NCBI GenBank assembly: GCA_009995595.1
Contig: JAACPE010000004.1
Coordinates: 1 to 64,000, forward strand
Reading direction: 5' to 3'
Length of the DNA: 64,000 nt
Source: Alphaproteobacteria bacterium
GTDB lineage: Bacteria; Pseudomonadota; Alphaproteobacteria; Micavibrionales; Micavibrionaceae
Part shown: positions 22,626-32,730 of the stretch, in pieces
How the letters are laid out: each line of letters opens with the position of its first letter
Numbering within the stretch: the stretch's first letter is position 1
Translations under genes and position numbers: made by a program
Notes under the pieces: generated by a model
Database searches by the model: none
What the model was told of the DNA's origin: nothing
Seen by the model: the letters and a program-made list of their open reading frames with translations, nothing else

Positions 22626-23621
22626 TTAAAAACGATAACTTAATTTTAAACCAGCGCTATAAATTTCTGACTTTTTATAGGAGAATCTGACAGGAGCAAT
22701 GCTTGTCCGCACATCCAAAAGAGGTGTATTTCCCAACGATTGATAATGCCCCTCTAAACTAAACGTTATTGAATTTTGGAATGTGTAACTCACGCCCAAA
22801 TGCGCCTTATGACTATCCGTGCTTTTATCATTGCTTAAGCGCAGCGTTTGCGTATCAAATCCAGTAAACGCTAATGAATCATAACCCTTCCCATTATTAA
22901 AATCATACACATATTGCACGCCGCCAAAAATAGAGATACCTGAGTCAATCATATAATTTAAATCAAGACCTAGAGTTGGGCTAAAGCTCTCAATATTGAG
23001 CTTCGTATCATAACCAAACTGCCGCACAAAAAATGGAATATTGCCGCTCAAGATATTTTGTGACCATAATTTTTTATACTGCAGCCCAACACTCGGTGAC
23101 ACTGTTAAACGATCATCTAATAGTGCCATCGACCTCTTGACGCCAAGAGCAACATCATACCCATCCAGCGTGCTTTTATAAGCACCTTCTGTTATTTGAT
23201 TATTAGGCCCAGGCAAGCCAAATCCTACGCCTGTGGCGCCTACCCCAACACCTGCGATTAATAACGTACCGCCAGCAGGATCTAACGTTCCAAAATTTTC
23301 ACTTTGATACGCTATAAAATTAGAAAAACTGAATGAAAATATATAATCTTTTAATGCGGATACTGAAGGCTGATATCCAATAGACAATCCATTTGAAACA
23401 AATTTTTGATTATCGCCTGTTTGAACAAAATTAAATACATTCGGCCCACCGCCTATTTGTGTACCTAAATAAGATACTTTGGCAGGTCGATAATTGCCCT
23501 CATTAACATTAATCGACAGCATAATCGGAGAATGAGGGTGTCCATTATTTTGAGCTCTCGACATAGTCGGGAACGCCAATAAAAATAAAGCTAAGCTTAT
23601 AATGAAAGTAGAAAAGCGCAT
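22626..23621 (-). CDS. Outer-membrane beta-barrel protein
   Basis: This 331-residue protein has an N-terminal signal peptide (about residues 1-23, cleavage near SRA-QNN). It shows alternating amphipathic strands throughout and ends KLSYRF with the terminal Phe recognised by BAM. Gly/Pro-rich loops occur near residues 95-130. It stands alone on the minus strand, tail to tail with the VWA/RTX gene. A channel or assay-type porin role is possible, but I recognise no specific family. Confidence 0.75.
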   Translation of the reverse strand: MRFSTFIISLALFLLAFPTMSRAQNNGHPHSPIMLSINVNEGNYRPAKVSYLGTQIGGGPNVFNFVQTGDNQKFVSNGLSIGYQPSVSALKDYIFSFSFSNFIAYQSENFGTLDPAGGTLLIAGVGVGATGVGFGLPGPNNQITEGAYKSTLDGYDVALGVKRSMALLDDRLTVSPSVGLQYKKLWSQNILSGNIPFFVRQFGYDTKLNIESFSPTLGLDLNYMIDSGISIFGGVQYVYDFNNGKGYDSLAFTGFDTQTLRLSNDKSTDSHKAHLGVSYTFQNSITFSLEGHYQSLGNTPLLDVRTSIAPVRFSYKKSEIYSAGLKLSYRF

Positions 23622-23716
23622 CGTTAAGCAGACGTTTTATTAATCATAAAAGAATCTTATCCTGAAATACTAAAAACTGCGATAAATTCTCTCAAACTTG
23701 TCACCAGATGATATGA

Positions 23717-25081
23717 CTAATAAACACCAAGCGCTTTATAAAGCCGCACTAAGCTCTTAGATTTCTCAGCCTCCACATCCGTAAGTGCCGCATCAGCACT
23801 GCTCAAGGTTCTTTGAGAATCTAGCACGTTGATAAATGAAATCTCTCCCTCTTTATACAATGTTTCAGATAATCCAAGGGCTGTATTGGCATTATCGTAT
23901 GCTTTGAGCAAATGAACATATTGCTCATTAAGCTGGGCGTAATCACTCAAAGCCGTTTCAACTTCTGCTATAGCCTCTAAAATTGTTAAGCGATATCCCT
24001 CATATGCCCTGCGTTCTATAGCGCGCGCGGCATCAATACGCCCTTCGATACGACCAAAATCAATGAGAGAAACAGCCGTTCCTGCGGCAATATTCCAAAT
24101 TGACGTTGAATCAAATAATGCACCCTTTGCCACCCCATAAAATCCAGCCAGCGTAAATTTAGGAAATAAATCAAGCGTTTCAAACTCAGCCAATGACGTT
24201 GCCGCCCTCAGATTAGCCGCCGCCGCGCGGATATCAGGTCGCAATGTAATTACTTGTGAAGGCGCAAGCAAAACAGGTTCAATGACGGTTTTTGGAATGG
24301 GCTTTTGAGCCTCTAAAATAGGGGTAACAACCTCAGGCAATTGTCCCGTTAAAACAGATAACCTAAGACGCGCCGCATCAGCTAGTCTTATAAATTCTGG
24401 TATAGATGCGCGTGTTGTATTCACAAGGTTTTCTGAGCGCTCGACATCAAGTTGCGTTGCTTCGCCAAATTGTTTTTGATAGCGGATCAGATCAAGCGTC
24501 TTTTCTTGAATGGTTAAATTATTGCGGGCAATACTGACTTGTTTTTCAAAACCACGATAATCAATATAATCCCGCGTCATTTCAGCAATAAGGCTTAATG
24601 TCACATCACGATATTGTTCTTCAAAATTACGAATATTTTCTTCGGCGGCGTTTGTTGATTTTCGATTACGACCAAAAAGATCAACTTCATATGAGGCATC
24701 AAAACGCGCATCATAAAAATCGCCTGCCCTGCCTGCAAATCCATCAGCAGAACGTCCACTATCGGCGGATGCCCCAATTTGTGGAAATAGGAAAGATGCC
24801 GTTGTTTTGCGAATACCGCGCGCTTCTAATATTCGCGTTTCTGCTATACGGCGTTGTGGGCTATCACTCAAAGATAAATTGATAAGTTGATTAAGCACAG
24901 GATCATCAAAACTCTCCCACCAATTACCAAGCGCTCTGACATCATCTCTAACGATTAGATCACTCTGATATGTCCCCCAGCTATGTGGCTGAACAGGTTT
25001 TTCAAAACGAGGCTCTGTTGTAATACAGCCCGCTAAAAAAAAGCTTCCGATCAAACAGGTTATTACTGACTTATATGTCAT
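23717..25081 (-). CDS. RND efflux outer-membrane lipoprotein, NodT family
   Basis: This is a TolC-like channel that completes a tripartite efflux pump. The N-terminus is a lipoprotein signal ending LAGC. Two outer-membrane efflux repeats with long helical segments follow. The C-terminus has GEISFINVLDSQRTL, typical of the NodT/OprM group. The frame opens at 25099. I choose ATG 25081 because AAGGAAAAG precedes it and it lies just past the pump gene's stop. Channel of the operon tetR-adaptor-pump-channel. Confidence 0.92.
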   Translation of the reverse strand: MTYKSVITCLIGSFFLAGCITTEPRFEKPVQPHSWGTYQSDLIVRDDVRALGNWWESFDDPVLNQLINLSLSDSPQRRIAETRILEARGIRKTTASFLFPQIGASADSGRSADGFAGRAGDFYDARFDASYEVDLFGRNRKSTNAAEENIRNFEEQYRDVTLSLIAEMTRDYIDYRGFEKQVSIARNNLTIQEKTLDLIRYQKQFGEATQLDVERSENLVNTTRASIPEFIRLADAARLRLSVLTGQLPEVVTPILEAQKPIPKTVIEPVLLAPSQVITLRPDIRAAAANLRAATSLAEFETLDLFPKFTLAGFYGVAKGALFDSTSIWNIAAGTAVSLIDFGRIEGRIDAARAIERRAYEGYRLTILEAIAEVETALSDYAQLNEQYVHLLKAYDNANTALGLSETLYKEGEISFINVLDSQRTLSSADAALTDVEAEKSKSLVRLYKALGVY

Positions 25082-25091
25082 CTTCTTTTCC

Positions 25092-28000
25092 TTAAGCATT
25101 ATTCTGTTTTTTAGACTGACCGATGACTTTGTCTTCTAATGTTCGTATGGCAACATAGAAAAATGGTGTAAAAATAAGGCCAAAAATAGTAACCCCGACC
25201 ATCCCAGAGAAAACGGCAATTCCAATTGCAGAGCGCATTTCCGCACCCGCCCCAGAGCTGAGCACAAGCGGTAAAACACCCACAATAAATGAGATTGATG
25301 TCATCAAAATAGGGCGAAGGCGAAGGCGTGCAGATTGAATGGCAGCTTTTGTAATACTGCTTCCTTGTTTTTCAAGCTCACGGGCAAATTCAACAATCAA
25401 AATTGCATTTTTACAAGCCAGACCCGCCAGCACAAAAAGAGCAATTTGCGTAAACACATTATTATCTTGCCCTGTAAAATAAAGTCCTAAAATAGCCGAT
25501 AAAATAGCCATTGGAACAATAAGGATAACAGAAAGTGGTAACGTTAGACTTTCATACTGCGCCGCCAAAACCAAGAAGACTAAAAGTAAACAAATTGGAA
25601 AAATTAGGATTGCTGTATTGCCCGCTAAAATTTGCTGGTATGTTAACTCAGTCCATTCAAATTCCATTCCTTGGGGAAGCGTTTCATCTAAAATTTTGGT
25701 AATTGCATCTTGAGCCTGCCCTGATGAAAATCCAGGCGCGGCATTTCCGTTTAAATCTGCAGAACGAAAACCGTTATAGCGCATAGCCGTTTCAGGGCCA
25801 AAGGACTCAGATATTGTTACTACAGATCCCAGCGGGATCATATCACCGTCCATATTTCGGGTTTGAAGGCGTTTAATATCGTCTGGCGTTGATCTAAATT
25901 GACTATCTGCTTGCGCAACAACCTGATACGTGCGGCCAAACGCATTAAAGTCATTCACGTATTGCGATCCAAGATAAATCTGCATTGTGCTAAAAATATC
26001 GCTCATAGGAATACCCAATTGTATGGCCTTTGTGCGGTCAATATCTGTAAAAAGCTGGGGTACGTTAATATTATAATTCGAGAAAATACCCGCTAACGCA
26101 GGATCGCCATAAGCTCTCCCTTTAACCTGTTCCATGACATTTGAGAGCGCGGCATAGCCTTGATCAGTTCGATCTTGCACCTGAAGTTTAAAACCTCCAG
26201 CATTACCGAGCCCCTGTACCGGTGGCGGCGGGAATATAGCAATAAAAGCCTCGCTAATTGAGTTATATTGTGCTTGTAATGCGCCCGCTATAGCGCCTGC
26301 TCTCAAATGATCCGCCTTACGATTACTAAAATCATCTAATGTAACAAACACAATACCTGCGTTTGATGAGTTTACAAATCCATTAATCGAAAGCCCCGGA
26401 AATTGAACCGCACCAACAACGCCCTCTTGCGCTAGAGCAATCTCACCCATTTTGCGCATCACTTCTTCGGAGCGCTCTAATGTCGCACCCGCAGGAAGCT
26501 GTGCAAAACTGATAAGATATTGTTTATCTTGACTAGGAACGAATCCTTTAGGCACAAGTTTGAAACTAAAAGCGGTCGCTACACACAAAAGGGCAAATAA
26601 TATGCTCATAATCACAAAACGGCGCGTCACAAAACGGCAAATGCCTGTACTATATAGTCGTTGCGATCTATTAAATGCCGCATTAAACCCATTAAAGAAC
26701 CATCCAAAGAAGAAGGAAATAATTTTTTGTAGCGCATCTTTTTTATCACCTGGCTTTTGAAGCAATATTGCTGCTAATGCTGGGCTTAGTGTCAGAGAGT
26801 TAAAGGTAGAAATTAATGTCGCAATCGCAATCGTCATTGCAAATTGCTGATAAAACTGCCCTGTAAGGCCGCTAATAAACGAAATAGGAACAAACACACT
26901 CGCCAGAACCAACGAAGTTGCAATAATTGGCCCTGTCACCTCTTTCATAGCAATTTTAGTGGCCTCAACGGGATCTTTTCCTTCGGAAATATTCCGCTCA
27001 ACATTCTCAACCACTACGATTGAATCATCAACCACAATACCAATCGCAAGGATTAACCCAAAAAGGGATAGCACGTTAATAGAAAAACCAAAGACATACA
27101 TAAAAGCCAGCGTTCCAACAATTGAAACGGGCACAGCCAGTAATGGAATAATAGACGCACGCCATGTTTGTAAAAAGATAATAACAACAAGAACAACAAG
27201 CAAGACAGCATGAAAAAGTGTCATGATCACGGAATGAATAGAATCTTTTACAAAGATGGTCGGGTCATACACAATCGAATAATCAACTCCAACAGGCATA
27301 TTCTGTTTTAGCTCTTCCATACGCTCACGCACATTATTTGAAATTTCCAACGCGTTCGCACCTGGCGCAGCAAAAATAGGAATAGCCACAGCTTGATTAT
27401 TATTCAGCAATGAACGCAGTGAATAGCTCTCAGAGTCAAGCTCTACGCGGGCGATATCTCTTAGGCGCGTAATAACACCTTTATCGTCACGCTTGACGAT
27501 AATGTCTTCAAATTCTTTTTTTGTTTCTAAACGCCCTTTAACATTGACGGGAAGTTGAACAAGGACATCATTACCATACGGGGGGCCTCCAATGAGGCCT
27601 GCGGCAACTTGTACGTTTTGCTGACGGATCGAATTAACCACCTCTGAGGCAATCATTCCGCGCTCTGCAACTTTGTTTGGGTCAAGCCAAATACGCATGG
27701 CGTAATCACCTGAGCCAAATAAACGCACCTGACCAATACCTTTGATCTTAGCCAATTGATCCTTGATATTTAAGTTCGCATAATTGCGAAGATAGAGCAT
27801 ATCATAACTATCGTCAGGGGATGTTAAGTGCACCACCATAGTCAAATCGGGCGAGCTTTTTATAACAGTTACGCCCAGTTGACGAGTCACCTCTGGCAAT
27901 CGCGGCAAGGCCTGCGATACACGATTTTGAACGAGTTGCTGCGCCAAATCAGCATCCGTACCAATTGCAAAAGTCACCGTAATACTTAAGCGGCCATCGG

Positions 28001-28256
28001 TTGTTGCCAAAGAATTCATGTAAAGCATATTCTCAACGCCGTTAATTTGTTCCTCTAAAGGTGTGGCGACAGTCTCAGCAATTGTCGAAGGGTTTGCGCC
28101 TGGAAAGTTCGCACTGACAATAACAGATGGCGGCGAGACTTCTGGATATTCAGAGATTGGCAGTTTAAACATGGCGACTAGCCCCGCCATAAAAATTAAT
28201 ATTGATAGCACTGCCGCAAAAATAGGACGTGTAATAAAAAATCCAGATATGTTCAT
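25092..28256 (-). CDS. RND multidrug efflux pump, HAE1 family
   Basis: This 1054-residue inner-membrane proton antiporter of the AcrB/MexF type exports hydrophobic drugs. It has the FFITRPIFAAVLSI start, two large periplasmic loops and twelve predicted spans. The TM4 proton-relay acidic pair is seen in GIVVDDSIVVVEN. The C-terminal GVMVGVTI-like segment reads GMVGVTIFGLIFTPFFYVAI. It lies between its adaptor (28299) and channel (25081) in the same direction. Substrate cannot be told from sequence alone; MexF-like resemblance is inferred. Confidence 0.95.
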   Translation of the reverse strand: MNISGFFITRPIFAAVLSILIFMAGLVAMFKLPISEYPEVSPPSVIVSANFPGANPSTIAETVATPLEEQINGVENMLYMNSLATTDGRLSITVTFAIGTDADLAQQLVQNRVSQALPRLPEVTRQLGVTVIKSSPDLTMVVHLTSPDDSYDMLYLRNYANLNIKDQLAKIKGIGQVRLFGSGDYAMRIWLDPNKVAERGMIASEVVNSIRQQNVQVAAGLIGGPPYGNDVLVQLPVNVKGRLETKKEFEDIIVKRDDKGVITRLRDIARVELDSESYSLRSLLNNNQAVAIPIFAAPGANALEISNNVRERMEELKQNMPVGVDYSIVYDPTIFVKDSIHSVIMTLFHAVLLVVLVVIIFLQTWRASIIPLLAVPVSIVGTLAFMYVFGFSINVLSLFGLILAIGIVVDDSIVVVENVERNISEGKDPVEATKIAMKEVTGPIIATSLVLASVFVPISFISGLTGQFYQQFAMTIAIATLISTFNSLTLSPALAAILLQKPGDKKDALQKIISFFFGWFFNGFNAAFNRSQRLYSTGICRFVTRRFVIMSILFALLCVATAFSFKLVPKGFVPSQDKQYLISFAQLPAGATLERSEEVMRKMGEIALAQEGVVGAVQFPGLSINGFVNSSNAGIVFVTLDDFSNRKADHLRAGAIAGALQAQYNSISEAFIAIFPPPPVQGLGNAGGFKLQVQDRTDQGYAALSNVMEQVKGRAYGDPALAGIFSNYNINVPQLFTDIDRTKAIQLGIPMSDIFSTMQIYLGSQYVNDFNAFGRTYQVVAQADSQFRSTPDDIKRLQTRNMDGDMIPLGSVVTISESFGPETAMRYNGFRSADLNGNAAPGFSSGQAQDAITKILDETLPQGMEFEWTELTYQQILAGNTAILIFPICLLLVFLVLAAQYESLTLPLSVILIVPMAILSAILGLYFTGQDNNVFTQIALFVLAGLACKNAILIVEFARELEKQGSSITKAAIQSARLRLRPILMTSISFIVGVLPLVLSSGAGAEMRSAIGIAVFSGMVGVTIFGLIFTPFFYVAIRTLEDKVIGQSKKQNNA

Positions 28257-28298
28257 AAGAAAGGTCCTATTTCAGTGAATTAAATACTATTATTGATG

Positions 28299-29492
28299 CT
28301 ATTGCTGCGGTGTTTCAGTAGCCTGAGCCATTGAAGCCATCTCTTCAGATGTCTTCGGATCAACGGGCATACCGGGGCGCACACGCATAATTCCCTCTGT
28401 AATCACTTTGTCCCCCTCATTCAAACCTGAGGTAACTATTGTTTTTCCGTCCATGGAGTCCCCCAATGTAATTGGACGTATCGTCACAGTATTATTTTCA
28501 ACAACCATAACAAAGCGGCGGTTTTGATCGGTACCAATCGCTTGATCTGTTATCACAATCACTTCATGAGGCTGGGCACTACCCATTTTAATGGTTGAAA
28601 ACATTCCTGGTAAGAGAATATTATCCTTATTATCAAAAAGCGCCCGCGCTCTGATTGTGCCTGACCTTGAATCGATTTGATTGTCAAAGCTCTGCACAAC
28701 GCCTGTCGCGGCAATGTCCCCATTTGATAAAATAAGCTGAACAGGTATCGCGGCATCATCGCCATTTTCTCTCATATGGCGTACTTCTGATAGATATGTT
28801 GTTTCATCAATTTCAAAATCGGCAAATATGCCCGCATCCGAAACAATACTTGTTAAAAGCGGCGCGTTTGGCCCAGCTTGAACAAGATTGCCGAGCTTAA
28901 TCTCATCACGGCTCACTTTGCCGGAGATAGGTGCTTTTACATTTGCGTAATCAAGATTAATCTGGGCCTGTTCCAATTGGGCGCGCATGCTAGATACGCG
29001 TGATTTGGCAACATCAAGCTTGCTTTCACGCTCATCAAAAATACGTTTTGAAATCGCATCCACCTCAATCAGGTTTTGTGCACGATCCAATTCTTTTTGA
29101 GCAAGCTCAGTTTCATTAAGCGCAACATTAAGGTCAGCCTGAATACGGTTGACAGCAGCTTGATATGGGCGCGTATCGATCACATACAGAATATCACCTT
29201 TTTTCACTTGGGCGCCGTCCTCAAAATTAACCTTTTGAATAACACCGCTGACTTGCGGTCTAATTTCTGCAAAATCTACCGCTTCTAAGCGAGCAGAAAA
29301 CTCTTTCCAGATTTGTATAGGCTCTTTTTTTACAATCTGAACTTGCACGGGCATAGGCTGCCCTCCTTGCGCTTGTGCGCCTTGCCCTTCTTGGCTTTGG
29401 CCGCTCATTTTGCTCTGATAAAACGTAAAGCCGCCATATCCAATACCAAGTAAAACGGCTGTAAAAACGATAAATTTTATTATACTTCCCAT
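28299..29492 (-). CDS. RND efflux periplasmic adaptor subunit
   Basis: This 397-residue membrane-fusion protein links pump and channel. An N-terminal anchor span (about 5-23) is followed by a Gln/Gly-rich spacer. Then come a split lipoyl domain (ISGVIQKVNFEDGAQVKKGD and ANVKAPISGKVSRDEI), an alpha-hairpin and the beta-barrel. The region ending GLNEGDKVITEGIMRVRPGMPV is characteristic of MexE/AcrA-type adaptors. It is first structural gene after tetR and 42 bases before the pump. Confidence 0.94.
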   Translation of the reverse strand: MGSIIKFIVFTAVLLGIGYGGFTFYQSKMSGQSQEGQGAQAQGGQPMPVQVQIVKKEPIQIWKEFSARLEAVDFAEIRPQVSGVIQKVNFEDGAQVKKGDILYVIDTRPYQAAVNRIQADLNVALNETELAQKELDRAQNLIEVDAISKRIFDERESKLDVAKSRVSSMRAQLEQAQINLDYANVKAPISGKVSRDEIKLGNLVQAGPNAPLLTSIVSDAGIFADFEIDETTYLSEVRHMRENGDDAAIPVQLILSNGDIAATGVVQSFDNQIDSRSGTIRARALFDNKDNILLPGMFSTIKMGSAQPHEVIVITDQAIGTDQNRRFVMVVENNTVTIRPITLGDSMDGKTIVTSGLNEGDKVITEGIMRVRPGMPVDPKTSEEMASMAQATETPQQ

Positions 29493-29521
29493 TATTTTTT
29501 CCTTAGTTTTTGCGTATGCCG

Positions 29522-30142
29522 TTATGCTGGCTTAGGTGTTTTGACGTTGATACCAATAATGTTAAAAAGGCCTGATCGCATTTCGCGTTTAATCAGGTTC
29601 AAATCGTTTTGTATACGTGCCATCATCATGACACCAATGACATAAGTGTATGCTTTATGGGCTTTATCGGTGGGCTTGGCTTTTTCATCAATCAGGCCGT
29701 CATCGATAAGATCTTTGATCGTTTTTGCAAAAAGACCCTGAGTGAGAGTAAAAACTTCTTCGATACGATGCTTGATTTCATCATCTTGGTTTGACATTTC
29801 ACAGCCCAACGAGGCGTATGGGCAACCGCACACATGGCCATATAGTGCTTTTAGTTCTTTTTGGCTTTTATACACAAAATTACAATAATCCTCAAAACGT
29901 TGAACTGGCTCTTTCTCAGGCGAGAAAATATTCTCAAACATTGGACGGACAGACGTGTAGAAATAATCGAGAGATTGGATTGTCAAATCTTGTTTAGAAC
30001 CAAAATAATGATAAAAGCTGCCCTTTAAAACACCAGCTTCTTTACAAATATCATCTATGGTCACTAAGCCATAGCTGTTACGCCACACCAGAGAAATGGC
30101 AGTATTTAAAAGATTTTCTTTTGTTTTAGGTATTTTTTGCAA
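29522..30142 (-). CDS. TetR-family transcriptional regulator
   Basis: This 206-residue repressor has an N-terminal helix-turn-helix (TIDDICKEAGVLKGSFYHYFGSK in two pieces, about residues 25-50). The ligand domain contains a CGCPYASLGCEM segment with three Cys, as in AcrR/NemR-like regulators that respond to electrophiles or drugs. It heads the efflux operon with the adaptor 29 bases downstream, and a perfect palindrome lies 38 bases before its start. Autoregulation together with the pump is likely. Redox sensing by the cysteines is only a possibility. Confidence 0.9.
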   Translation of the reverse strand: MQKIPKTKENLLNTAISLVWRNSYGLVTIDDICKEAGVLKGSFYHYFGSKQDLTIQSLDYFYTSVRPMFENIFSPEKEPVQRFEDYCNFVYKSQKELKALYGHVCGCPYASLGCEMSNQDDEIKHRIEEVFTLTQGLFAKTIKDLIDDGLIDEKAKPTDKAHKAYTYVIGVMMMARIQNDLNLIKREMRSGLFNIIGINVKTPKPA

Positions 30143-30179
30143 TGCGCTCTCTTATATAATTGAGAGGCAAATTACATTA

Positions 30180-30197
30180 TTTGACTAAATAGTCAAA
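30180..30197. promoter_or_regulatory. Perfect palindrome, probable TetR operator
   Basis: TTTGACTAAATAGTCAAA has seven-base arms around a four-base centre. It lies upstream of the TetR-efflux operon and contains a TTGACT that could serve as -35 on either strand. Binding by the adjacent regulator is inference from position and symmetry. Confidence 0.65.
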
Positions 30198-30251
30198 TTT
30201 AATTTTGTAATGAACATTAATCTATTTCTTTAATCTCGGGTCAGCGATAAA

Positions 30252-30551
30252 TTATCCTATCTGCTTACAACATGCGCCTTTTTCAAGGCTAGACTGTTTT
30301 CGGCGGATATGATCCCCAGATTTAACACTAAGCGGGGCATCGCCTGATGAGGTCTTATGAACGCTCATCACTTCTAACTCAAGAATCTCGCCAGTTGCTC
30401 TAAGCGTTGCAACAATCTCTTGCTCACCAATTTGGTCTCTTTTTCCCCGCGGCTTATTGGGCGCAGCCCATATTGGCTCACTCCATTTTAAAATATCTCC
30501 AATTGCTGGGCGCGGGCAGGCAATCCATTCTTGAGTTTGAGGCGTACTCAT
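30252..30551 (-). CDS. Conserved-looking hypothetical protein, 99 residues
   Basis: This small soluble protein has an early WIACPRPAIGDILKW segment and a C-terminal Lys/Cys-containing tail ending CCKQIG. No domain is recognised. It starts inside the stop of the 35-residue gene upstream (TAATG), which supports both as a translationally coupled pair. It is distinct from the efflux operon, since the palindrome and tetR promoter lie between. Confidence 0.7.
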   Translation of the reverse strand: MSTPQTQEWIACPRPAIGDILKWSEPIWAAPNKPRGKRDQIGEQEIVATLRATGEILELEVMSVHKTSSGDAPLSVKSGDHIRRKQSSLEKGACCKQIG

Positions 30552-30658
30552 TACTTGCCTTTAGCCTTTTTCTTTTCTTGTTTTAAGGCTTTTTTCTCTG
30601 CTGGGGTGCGGGTTGGCTCTTTTTTAACTTTCTTTTTTGCATCTTGTGACTTAGCCAT
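30551..30658 (-). CDS. Small lysine-rich protein, 35 residues
   Basis: ATG at 30658 encodes MAKSQDAKKKVKKEPTRTPA followed by a Lys/Ala tail ending KAKGK. An AGGAG ribosome site stands nine bases upstream, and the stop overlaps the next gene's start by one base. The strong charge suggests nucleic-acid or ribosome contact, which is speculation. It is too short for ordinary gene finders. Confidence 0.65.
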   Translation of the reverse strand: MAKSQDAKKKVKKEPTRTPAEKKALKQEKKKAKGK

Positions 30659-30823
30659 GATTTATTGCTCCTTATAGGCGATTAATGAATAAAAGCTATA
30701 TTACAACAACTCTCAATACAGCGCCAAGGAAATCAAAGAGCACCAAAATATATATTATCCCTAAAAATAATACCTTTTGACCTATTTATATGCCATAACC
30801 GCGCAAAGATAGAGTGAGAATAC

Positions 30824-32674
30824 ATGCTAAACATTACAGACCTGAGTTATCAAATCGGCCCCCGTACCATTATCGAAAACGGTAATATTTGCGTTATGGA
30901 TGGCTGGCGTGTCGGCGTTATTGGCCATAACGGGGCTGGTAAATCCACTTTATTCAAACTGATTTCTGGCGATTTAATACCAGATGGCGGCACAATCAGC
31001 GTGAGCGCAGGTCAGCGTATGGGGATGGTTCGCCAGGATATGCCAGAAACTGACGCGCCTTTGCTCGATGTTGTTCTGGCCGCGAACGAAGAAATGGCTG
31101 AGCTATGGCATAAAGCGGAAACCGAAACAGATGGCAATAAAATTGCCGAAATCTACCAGCGTTTGGATGATATCGGTGCCTATAGCGCCCCTGCAAAAGC
31201 CTCCATGCTTCTAACAGGACTTGGGTTCAAAGAAGAAGAACTCCAAATGCCGTTTTCTTCTTTTAGTGGTGGATGGCGTATGCGTGTGGCTCTGGCGGCA
31301 GCTCTCTTCGTTGAGCCTGAAATCTTATTGCTCGATGAGCCAACAAACCACTTAGACCTCGAAGCCATCATGTGGCTAGAGACTTACCTATTAGAATACC
31401 GCCATACCTTAATGATTATATCACATGATCGTGAGCTTCTTAATAAATGTATTGATCACGTTATCCATGTCGACAAAATGCAACTTACATTATCGACAGG
31501 AAATTATGACACCTTTGAAAGAGAGCGCGCCTTATCGGCAGGCTTACAACAAAAGATGCATGAAAAACAAGAAGCCGCCCGCGCCCATATGCAAGCTTTC
31601 GTAGATCGCTTTAAAGCCCAAGCCAGCAAAGCCCGACAAGCACAAAGCCGTATGAAGGCACTCGAAAAAATGGATATTGTTGATGCTGTTATTGCTGAGC
31701 GAGCCATACAGTTTGTTTTTCCAAACCCTCAGCAGATCCCCTCCCCTATGATTTCAATTAATCATGCAAAAGTTGGATATGATGAGGGCAAACCCATCTT
31801 AAAAAATATTCACCGTAATATTGATAACGATGATCGCATTGCTTTATTAGGCGCAAATGGTGAGGGTAAATCTACCCTCATGAAGCTTATTGCTAATCGC
31901 TTAGGTGTCATGGATGGTGATGTAACACGATCGAATAAATTAAAAATAGGCTATTTCTCCCAACATCAAACTGAAGAGCTGGACGTTGATTCAACGCCCT
32001 ATCATGAAATGTTTGCTTTATTCCAAAAGAAAAACGGGGAAGCCAGAGAGCATCTTGTGCGAGCAAAGCTTGGCGCCTTTGGCTTCTCACGCGATTTAGC
32101 TGATAATAAAATTGGCGCTTTAAGCGGCGGCGAAAAAGCCCGCTTGCTTTTTGCCTTTATGAGCTTTGATGCCCCGCATCTTTTGCTACTGGATGAGCCC
32201 ACAAACCATTTAGATATTGACGCACGCGAAGCTCTTGTGCAGGCCCTAAACGCTTACCAGGGTGCGATTGTAATCGTCAGCCACGATCCAAATATGGTGG
32301 AACGCGTGGCAGATAGACTTTGGCTTATCAAAGATGGGGCCTGTCAGGATTTTGATGGCGATTTGGAAGACTACCGTAAATTCACAATACAAGCCCGTCG
32401 AGATGAGCGTAAACAAGGCAAAAAGAAGAAAGAAAAAAACGATCCGCAACATGAAAACGTTACAAAACCTAGCAATCCTCAAGTTATTGAAAAATTAGAA
32501 AAAGAGATAGCGGAACTCATATCAGAAAAATCGAAACTAGAAACACGCATGAGCTTAGAGAGTTTCTACACACAAGACAAAAATCAAATCATTAAAGAAC
32601 AAGATAACTACGAACAAATCACCAAAAATTTAGAAAATTTAGAAACCAAATGGCTAGAGATTCAAAGCCACTGA
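30824..32674 (+). CDS. ABC-F family ATPase (YheS/Uup-like)
   Basis: This 616-residue soluble protein has two ABC cassettes and no membrane spans. First Walker A is GHNGAGKST (about 37-45), signature FSGGWRMRVA, Walker B LLLDEPTNHLDLEA. Second Walker A is GANGEGKST, signature LSGGEKARLL, Walker B LLLLDEPTNHLDIDA. A charged interdomain linker (about 225-280) and a C-terminal coiled coil (about 545-616) complete the ABC-F plan. These proteins act on ribosomes rather than in transport. Length and C-terminal coil fit the YheS/Uup groups; which one is uncertain. Confidence 0.93.
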   Translation: MLNITDLSYQIGPRTIIENGNICVMDGWRVGVIGHNGAGKSTLFKLISGDLIPDGGTISVSAGQRMGMVRQDMPETDAPLLDVVLAANEEMAELWHKAETETDGNKIAEIYQRLDDIGAYSAPAKASMLLTGLGFKEEELQMPFSSFSGGWRMRVALAAALFVEPEILLLDEPTNHLDLEAIMWLETYLLEYRHTLMIISHDRELLNKCIDHVIHVDKMQLTLSTGNYDTFERERALSAGLQQKMHEKQEAARAHMQAFVDRFKAQASKARQAQSRMKALEKMDIVDAVIAERAIQFVFPNPQQIPSPMISINHAKVGYDEGKPILKNIHRNIDNDDRIALLGANGEGKSTLMKLIANRLGVMDGDVTRSNKLKIGYFSQHQTEELDVDSTPYHEMFALFQKKNGEAREHLVRAKLGAFGFSRDLADNKIGALSGGEKARLLFAFMSFDAPHLLLLDEPTNHLDIDAREALVQALNAYQGAIVIVSHDPNMVERVADRLWLIKDGACQDFDGDLEDYRKFTIQARRDERKQGKKKKEKNDPQHENVTKPSNPQVIEKLEKEIAELISEKSKLETRMSLESFYTQDKNQIIKEQDNYEQITKNLENLETKWLEIQSH

Positions 32675-32730
32675 AATAGCGCTTTAAAGGAACAATAATT
32701 ATCTAAGTCATTGATTTTATTGAATAAAAT

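Noticed and set aside
23717-25081. NodT-type channel as the outer-membrane part of a type I system for the RTX proteins
   Set aside because: It is directly attached to the RND adaptor and pump genes, and its N-terminal lipoprotein signal and sequence fit RND-associated channels.
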